Below are positions 60,262 to 64,000 of a DNA stretch of 64,000 nt, in pieces. This DNA is from Moorella mulderi DSM 14980. GTDB lineage: Bacteria > Bacillota > DSM-521 > Neomoorellales > Neomoorellaceae. Numbering within the stretch: position 1 is the first letter of the stretch; every line of letters begins with the position of its first letter. Under the pieces are notes generated by a model, which was not told the DNA's origin, ran no database searches, and saw only the letters and a program-made list of their open reading frames with translations. The position numbers were made by a program, and so were the translations under genes. The DNA is taken from the NCBI RefSeq assembly GCF_001594015.1, contig NZ_LTBC01000005.1, positions 1 to 64,000 of the forward strand, written 5' to 3'.

Positions 60262-62352
60262 TTGGCCCATACACTAGTTATCGTGGAATCGCCGGCCAAG
60301 GCCAAGACCATTGGCAAATTCCTGGGGCGGAACTATACCATTAAACCGTCCATGGGGCATATCCGCGATTTACCCAAGAGCCAGTTTGGCGTCGACGTCG
60401 AGCATGGTTTTGAGCCTCATTATATTACCATCCGGGGTAAAGGGACCGTTGTCAAGGAACTGCGGGCCGCCGCCCAGAAGTCCCAGCGCGTTTTACTGGC
60501 TACGGACCCGGACCGGGAAGGGGAGGCCATTGCCTGGCACCTGCAGCATCTCCTTGAGCTGCCTCCCGGGCCGATCCGGATCGAGTTTCACGAGATTACC
60601 CGCAACGCCGTCCAGGAGGCTATAAAAAAGCCCCGGGAGATTGATCAAAACCGGGTCGATGCCCAGCAGGCCCGGCGGGTGCTGGACCGTGTCGTGGGGT
60701 ACCGTTTGAGCCCCCTCCTGTGGCGCAAGGTACGTAAAGGTTTAAGTGCCGGCCGGGTGCAGTCGGTAGCCGTGCGCCTGATTGTCGACCGGGAACGGGA
60801 AATCGAAGCCTTCCAGCCTGAAGAATACTGGAGCCTGACGGCCTGGTTGCTGGCCGGCGGTGATGGGGAGGCTTTCCCGGCCAAACTCTTTAAATATCTT
60901 GGTGAGGACCCAGCTATTAAAAATGAAGGCGATATGCAAGCCATCCTGGCAGCCCTGGAGGGGGTTACCTATGTCGTAACTGAGGTCAAGCAGCGGGAAC
61001 GGCGCAAAAACCCGGCGGCCCCCTTCACCACCAGCACCCTGCAGCAGGAGGCTTATCGCAAACTAAATTTTACGGCCAGGCGGACTATGCAGGTGGCCCA
61101 GCAGCTCTATGAGGGTATTGACCTGGGCGGCAGTGAAGGTCCTGTCGGCCTGATAACCTACATCCGTACTGATTCCACCCGGATTGCCAGCGTCGCCCAG
61201 CTTGAAGCCCGGGACTTTCTTATGGAACGCTTTGGCCCCGATTATGTCCCGGAAGGCTTAAGGCAGTTTAAAGGCCGTAAGGACATCCAGGATGCCCACG
61301 AAGCCATCCGGCCCACTTCCGTCTGGCGGGAACCGGAGGCCTTGAAAAATGTCCTTACCCGGGACCAGTTCCGCCTCTATAATCTAATCTGGGAGCGTTT
61401 TGTGGCCAGCCAGATGCAGGCTGCCATAATGGATACCATGACGGTGGATATTAGCGCCGGGCCCGGCCTTTTCCGGGCTACGGGTTCGGTAGTCAAGTTT
61501 CCGGGTTACTTGCGGGTTTACCAGGAAGGCAGCGACGGTGAAGGTAAGGAGCAGGAACAAAGGCTGCCCGCCCTGACCACCGGCCAGACTCTAAAACTCC
61601 AATCCCTGGAACCCAAACAACACTTTACCCAACCGCCGCCGCGTTATACCGAGGCCACCCTGGTAAAAACGATGGAAGAGCTGGGTATCGGCCGGCCCAG
61701 CACCTATGCCCCGACTATTGAGACCATCCTGGAGCGCGGTTATGTGGTCAGGGAGCAAAAACAGTTTATCCCCACGGAACTGGGACGGGTGGTAGTGGAC
61801 CTCCTGAAGGAGCATTTTCCTGATATTATTGACGTGGAATTTACGGCCCAGATGGAACAGCAGCTGGACGAGATTGAAGCCGGGAAATTATCCTGGCGCC
61901 AGGTAGTGGCCGAATTTTACGAGCCCTTCACCCGGGTGCTGGAACGGGCCGAAAGGGAGATCGGCACTATCGAGCTGCCGGAAGAAGTTAGTAAAGAAAA
62001 ATGTGATCTCTGCGGCCGTAACCTGGTTGTCAAGACGGGCCGCTTTGGCAAATTTCTGGCCTGTCCCGGCTTCCCAGAGTGCCGTTTTACCAAACCCTTG
62101 CTGGAGACCATTGGCGTTAATTGTCCTCAGTGCGGGGGAGAAATTGTGGCCCGGCGGACAAAGAAAGGCCGTAAATTTTACGGCTGCCAGAACTACCCGG
62201 AGTGCAATTATGTTTCCTGGGATAAACCTACCAACCAGAACTGCCCCCGCTGCGGGACCCGCCTGGTGGAAAAGGCTTCCCGCCAGGGGGTACGCTTGCT
62301 TTGCCCCAGCAAGGAATGCGGCTATGAACAAAAGATCCAGCAGGCTAAATAG
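60262..62352 (+). CDS. topA: DNA topoisomerase I
   Basis: A 696-residue type IA topoisomerase that relaxes negative supercoils. Toprim domain at the start (HTLVIVESPAKAKTIGKFLG; ATDPDREGEAIAWHLQ), catalytic Tyr in GLITYIRTDSTRI near residue 300, and three C-terminal Cys4 zinc ribbons (CDLCG...CPGFPEC, CPQCG...CQNYPEC, CPRCG...CPSKEC). TTG 60262 has GGGGGGG upstream, 11 bases after dprA. Confidence 0.96.
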   Translation: MAHTLVIVESPAKAKTIGKFLGRNYTIKPSMGHIRDLPKSQFGVDVEHGFEPHYITIRGKGTVVKELRAAAQKSQRVLLATDPDREGEAIAWHLQHLLELPPGPIRIEFHEITRNAVQEAIKKPREIDQNRVDAQQARRVLDRVVGYRLSPLLWRKVRKGLSAGRVQSVAVRLIVDREREIEAFQPEEYWSLTAWLLAGGDGEAFPAKLFKYLGEDPAIKNEGDMQAILAALEGVTYVVTEVKQRERRKNPAAPFTTSTLQQEAYRKLNFTARRTMQVAQQLYEGIDLGGSEGPVGLITYIRTDSTRIASVAQLEARDFLMERFGPDYVPEGLRQFKGRKDIQDAHEAIRPTSVWREPEALKNVLTRDQFRLYNLIWERFVASQMQAAIMDTMTVDISAGPGLFRATGSVVKFPGYLRVYQEGSDGEGKEQEQRLPALTTGQTLKLQSLEPKQHFTQPPPRYTEATLVKTMEELGIGRPSTYAPTIETILERGYVVREQKQFIPTELGRVVVDLLKEHFPDIIDVEFTAQMEQQLDEIEAGKLSWRQVVAEFYEPFTRVLERAEREIGTIELPEEVSKEKCDLCGRNLVVKTGRFGKFLACPGFPECRFTKPLLETIGVNCPQCGGEIVARRTKKGRKFYGCQNYPECNYVSWDKPTNQNCPRCGTRLVEKASRQGVRLLCPSKECGYEQKIQQAK

Positions 62353-62373
62353 TTTGTTTACGGAGGCGATAAG

Positions 62374-63687
62374 TTGCCGGAAAAGCTGATCATCATTGGC
62401 GGTGGCCTGGCCGGCAGCGAGGCCGCCTGGCAGGCGGCCCGGCGGGGAGTTAAAGTTGAGCTGTGGGAGATGCGGCCGGGCAAGATGACGCCGGCCCACC
62501 GTACCGGTTACCTGGCCGAGCTGGTCTGCTCCAATTCTTTAAGAGCCGATACCCTGGAGAATGCGGCCGGCCTGTTAAAGGCGGAGATGCGCCGGGCCCG
62601 TTCCCTCATCATGGCGGTAGCTGAGGAGTGCCGCGTGCCGGCCGGCAAGGCCCTGGCGGTAGACCGGGAGGAGTTTGCCGCCCGGGTGACTGCGGCCCTG
62701 GAGGCGGAAGAACGGATCACCATTATCCGGGAGGAAGCCCGGGCCATACCCCTGCACGAGCCGGTGATTATTGCCACCGGGCCGTTAACTTCGCCGGCCC
62801 TGGCCGAAAGCCTTAAAGGTTTAACCGGCGCCGAGTATCTATACTTTTACGACGCGGCGGCGCCTATTGTTACGGCCGAATCTTTAAATTACAACCGTAT
62901 TTTCAAGGCTTCCCGCTACGGGCGGGGGGAGGAAGACTACCTCAACTGCCCTTTGAATGAAGAGGAGTACCGGCGCTTTTACGAGGCCTTAATTACGGCT
63001 GAACGCCACCCCCGGCATGAATTTGAGCCCGAGGTAGTTTTTGAAGGGTGCATGCCGGTGGAAGTCATGGCCAGGCGGGGACCGGATACCCTGCGCTTTG
63101 GCCCCATGCGCCCGGTGGGGCTCATAGACCCGGCTACCGGGAAGGAGCCCTATGCCGTGGTGCAGTTGCGCCGGGATAACCTGGCCGGTACCTTGTATAA
63201 CCTGGTGGGTTTCCAGACGAGCCTCAAGTGGGGAGAACAGGAACGGGTCTTTCGCCTCATCCCCGGCCTGGAAGAGGCGGAGTTTGTCCGTTTTGGCGTC
63301 ATGCACCGCAACACATATATTAATTCGCCCCCGGTGCTTAAACCTACCCTGCAGTTAAAGGAACACCCGCAGGTTTTCCTGGCCGGCCAGCTAACCGGCG
63401 TGGAAGGTTACATTGAGTCCGCCGCCAGCGGCCTGGTGGCGGGGATCAACGCGGCGCGTTTAATCAAGGGCCAGGACCCCCTGATCCTGCCTCCGGCTAC
63501 GGCCCACGGTGCCCTCCTCCATTATATTACCGATCCCACCCACGACCCCTTGCAGCCCATGCATATTAATTTTGGCCTGCTGCCGCCCCTGGAGCGCCGG
63601 GTCAAGGGCCGGGAAGCGCGCAACCGGGCTTTAGCGGAGCGGGCTTTACAAATCTGGTCCAGCCTCGGTGAATTTTCCGGCAATTGA
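62374..63687 (+). CDS. trmFO: Folate-dependent tRNA (uracil54) methyltransferase TrmFO
   Basis: A 437-residue FAD enzyme that makes m5U54 using methylenetetrahydrofolate. FAD site [19 protein letters not shown]; catalytic Cys in [12 protein letters not shown] and [14 protein letters not shown]-terminal [23 protein letters not shown] 62374 follows GGAGGCG. In an acetogen, its methylene-THF supply links tRNA modification to the Wood-Ljungdahl folate pool (inference). Confidence 0.96.
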   Translation: MPEKLIIIGGGLAGSEAAWQAARRGVKVELWEMRPGKMTPAHRTGYLAELVCSNSLRADTLENAAGLLKAEMRRARSLIMAVAEECRVPAGKALAVDREEFAARVTAALEAEERITIIREEARAIPLHEPVIIATGPLTSPALAESLKGLTGAEYLYFYDAAAPIVTAESLNYNRIFKASRYGRGEEDYLNCPLNEEEYRRFYEALITAERHPRHEFEPEVVFEGCMPVEVMARRGPDTLRFGPMRPVGLIDPATGKEPYAVVQLRRDNLAGTLYNLVGFQTSLKWGEQERVFRLIPGLEEAEFVRFGVMHRNTYINSPPVLKPTLQLKEHPQVFLAGQLTGVEGYIESAASGLVAGINAARLIKGQDPLILPPATAHGALLHYITDPTHDPLQPMHINFGLLPPLERRVKGREARNRALAERALQIWSSLGEFSGN

Positions 63688-63712
63688 CTTGCACTTTACA
63701 AGTGAATATGTT
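63684..63712 (+). promoter_or_regulatory. Candidate promoter for xerC inside the trmFO end
   Basis: TTGACT at 63684-63689 (spanning the trmFO stop), a 17-base spacer and TATGTT at 63707-63712, 28 bases before the xerC start. Confidence 0.55.
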
Positions 63713-63740
63713 AGCATATATAGGGTTCGGGGGTGAGGGT

Positions 63741-64000
63741 ATGATCGGAACTGCCTTTCAAGAAGGGCTGGAAGGGTTTATCTTATACCTGGAAGGCGAA
63801 AAGCAAGCCTCTCCCTGTACCATTACCGCCTACCGGGCCGATATCGAGCAATTTGCTACCTTCGTGTACGAGCGCCAGGGCCCGGGGGCCGGGCCAGCAG
63901 ACGTTGATACCTGGCTGGTGCGCCGTTTTTTAGGCTGGCTCAACCAGCTGGGCCGGGAAAAGAGCAGCATGAACCGCAAGCTGGCTGCTTTGCGGTCCTT
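63741..64000 (+). CDS. xerC: Tyrosine recombinase XerC/CodV, N-terminal part
   Basis: ATG 63741 with GGGGGTGAGGG upstream starts a protein that runs off the window after 86 residues. It has the core-binding (SAM-like) domain of Xer recombinases: GFILYLEGEKQASPCTITAY, ADIEQFATF and, at the edge, KSSMNRKLAALRS. The catalytic domain lies outside. Its place after trmFO matches the Firmicutes order (codV before the hslVU-codY genes). Confidence 0.9.
   Translation, partial: MIGTAFQEGLEGFILYLEGEKQASPCTITAYRADIEQFATFVYERQGPGAGPADVDTWLVRRFLGWLNQLGREKSSMNRKLAALRS

Overview
The window looks like a chromosomal segment of a thermophilic, spore-forming, acetogen-type Clostridium relative, most like Moorella. 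The grounds are the GC-rich Firmicutes codon use with strong AGGAGG-type ribosome sites, many GTG and TTG starts, spore-coat-type genes, the Firmicutes order ylxM-ffh-rpsP-khpA-rimM-trmD-rplS-lepB-rbgA-rnhB, and an 11-subunit complex I with no NuoEFG. The assignment rests on gene order and protein resemblance read by eye, not on a database search.

Layout. 1-364: the end of an IS66-family element that has landed in a hicB antitoxin gene, followed by a hicA tail. 427-7633: SRP/ribosome/tRNA-modification housekeeping block, with an orphan NarL-type regulator before rnhB. 7690-17254: nuoABCDHIJKLMN. 17284-17646: yraN. 17659-31689: mixed block with a deacetylase-like and a hydantoinase-like gene (minus strand), an amidase, a CofE-like ligase, an isocitrate/isopropylmalate-type dehydrogenase, a phosphoesterase, a secreted phosphodiester glycosidase, a broken Ddl-like gene, the murJ-murT-gatD cell-wall operon and a CotF-type coat gene. 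31690-35517: a secreted Gly/Arg/Gln-rich protein, a two-component system and a DsrE-like protein. 35637-44628 (minus): manganese-catalase-like protein, a 1503-residue repeat/beta-helix protein and three cupredoxin/multicopper-oxidase paralogues. 44976-55140: lutA/lutB-like genes, a Uma2 nuclease-like gene, toxin-antitoxin genes and remnants (mazE with truncated mazF, vapBC), and secreted proteins on the minus strand. 55479-64000: comM, a DUF2148 protein, iron alcohol dehydrogenase, dprA, topA, trmFO and the start of xerC.

The usual Firmicutes run rnhB-yraN-comM-dprA-topA-trmFO-xerC is therefore present but split twice: by the nuo operon (between rnhB and yraN) and by about 38 kb of accessory DNA (between yraN and comM).

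The most interesting system is 35637-44628. None of its five proteins has a visible signal peptide. Two genes in it have upstream sequences resembling mother-cell sigma-K promoters, both with a 16-nt spacer. The copper-ligand motifs are distributed unequally over the three oxidase paralogues, as if one complete trinuclear copper site had been split between two polypeptides. I infer a spore-surface metal/oxygen-handling assembly (catalase, scaffold and split oxidase). No tRNA, rRNA or CRISPR array was seen.
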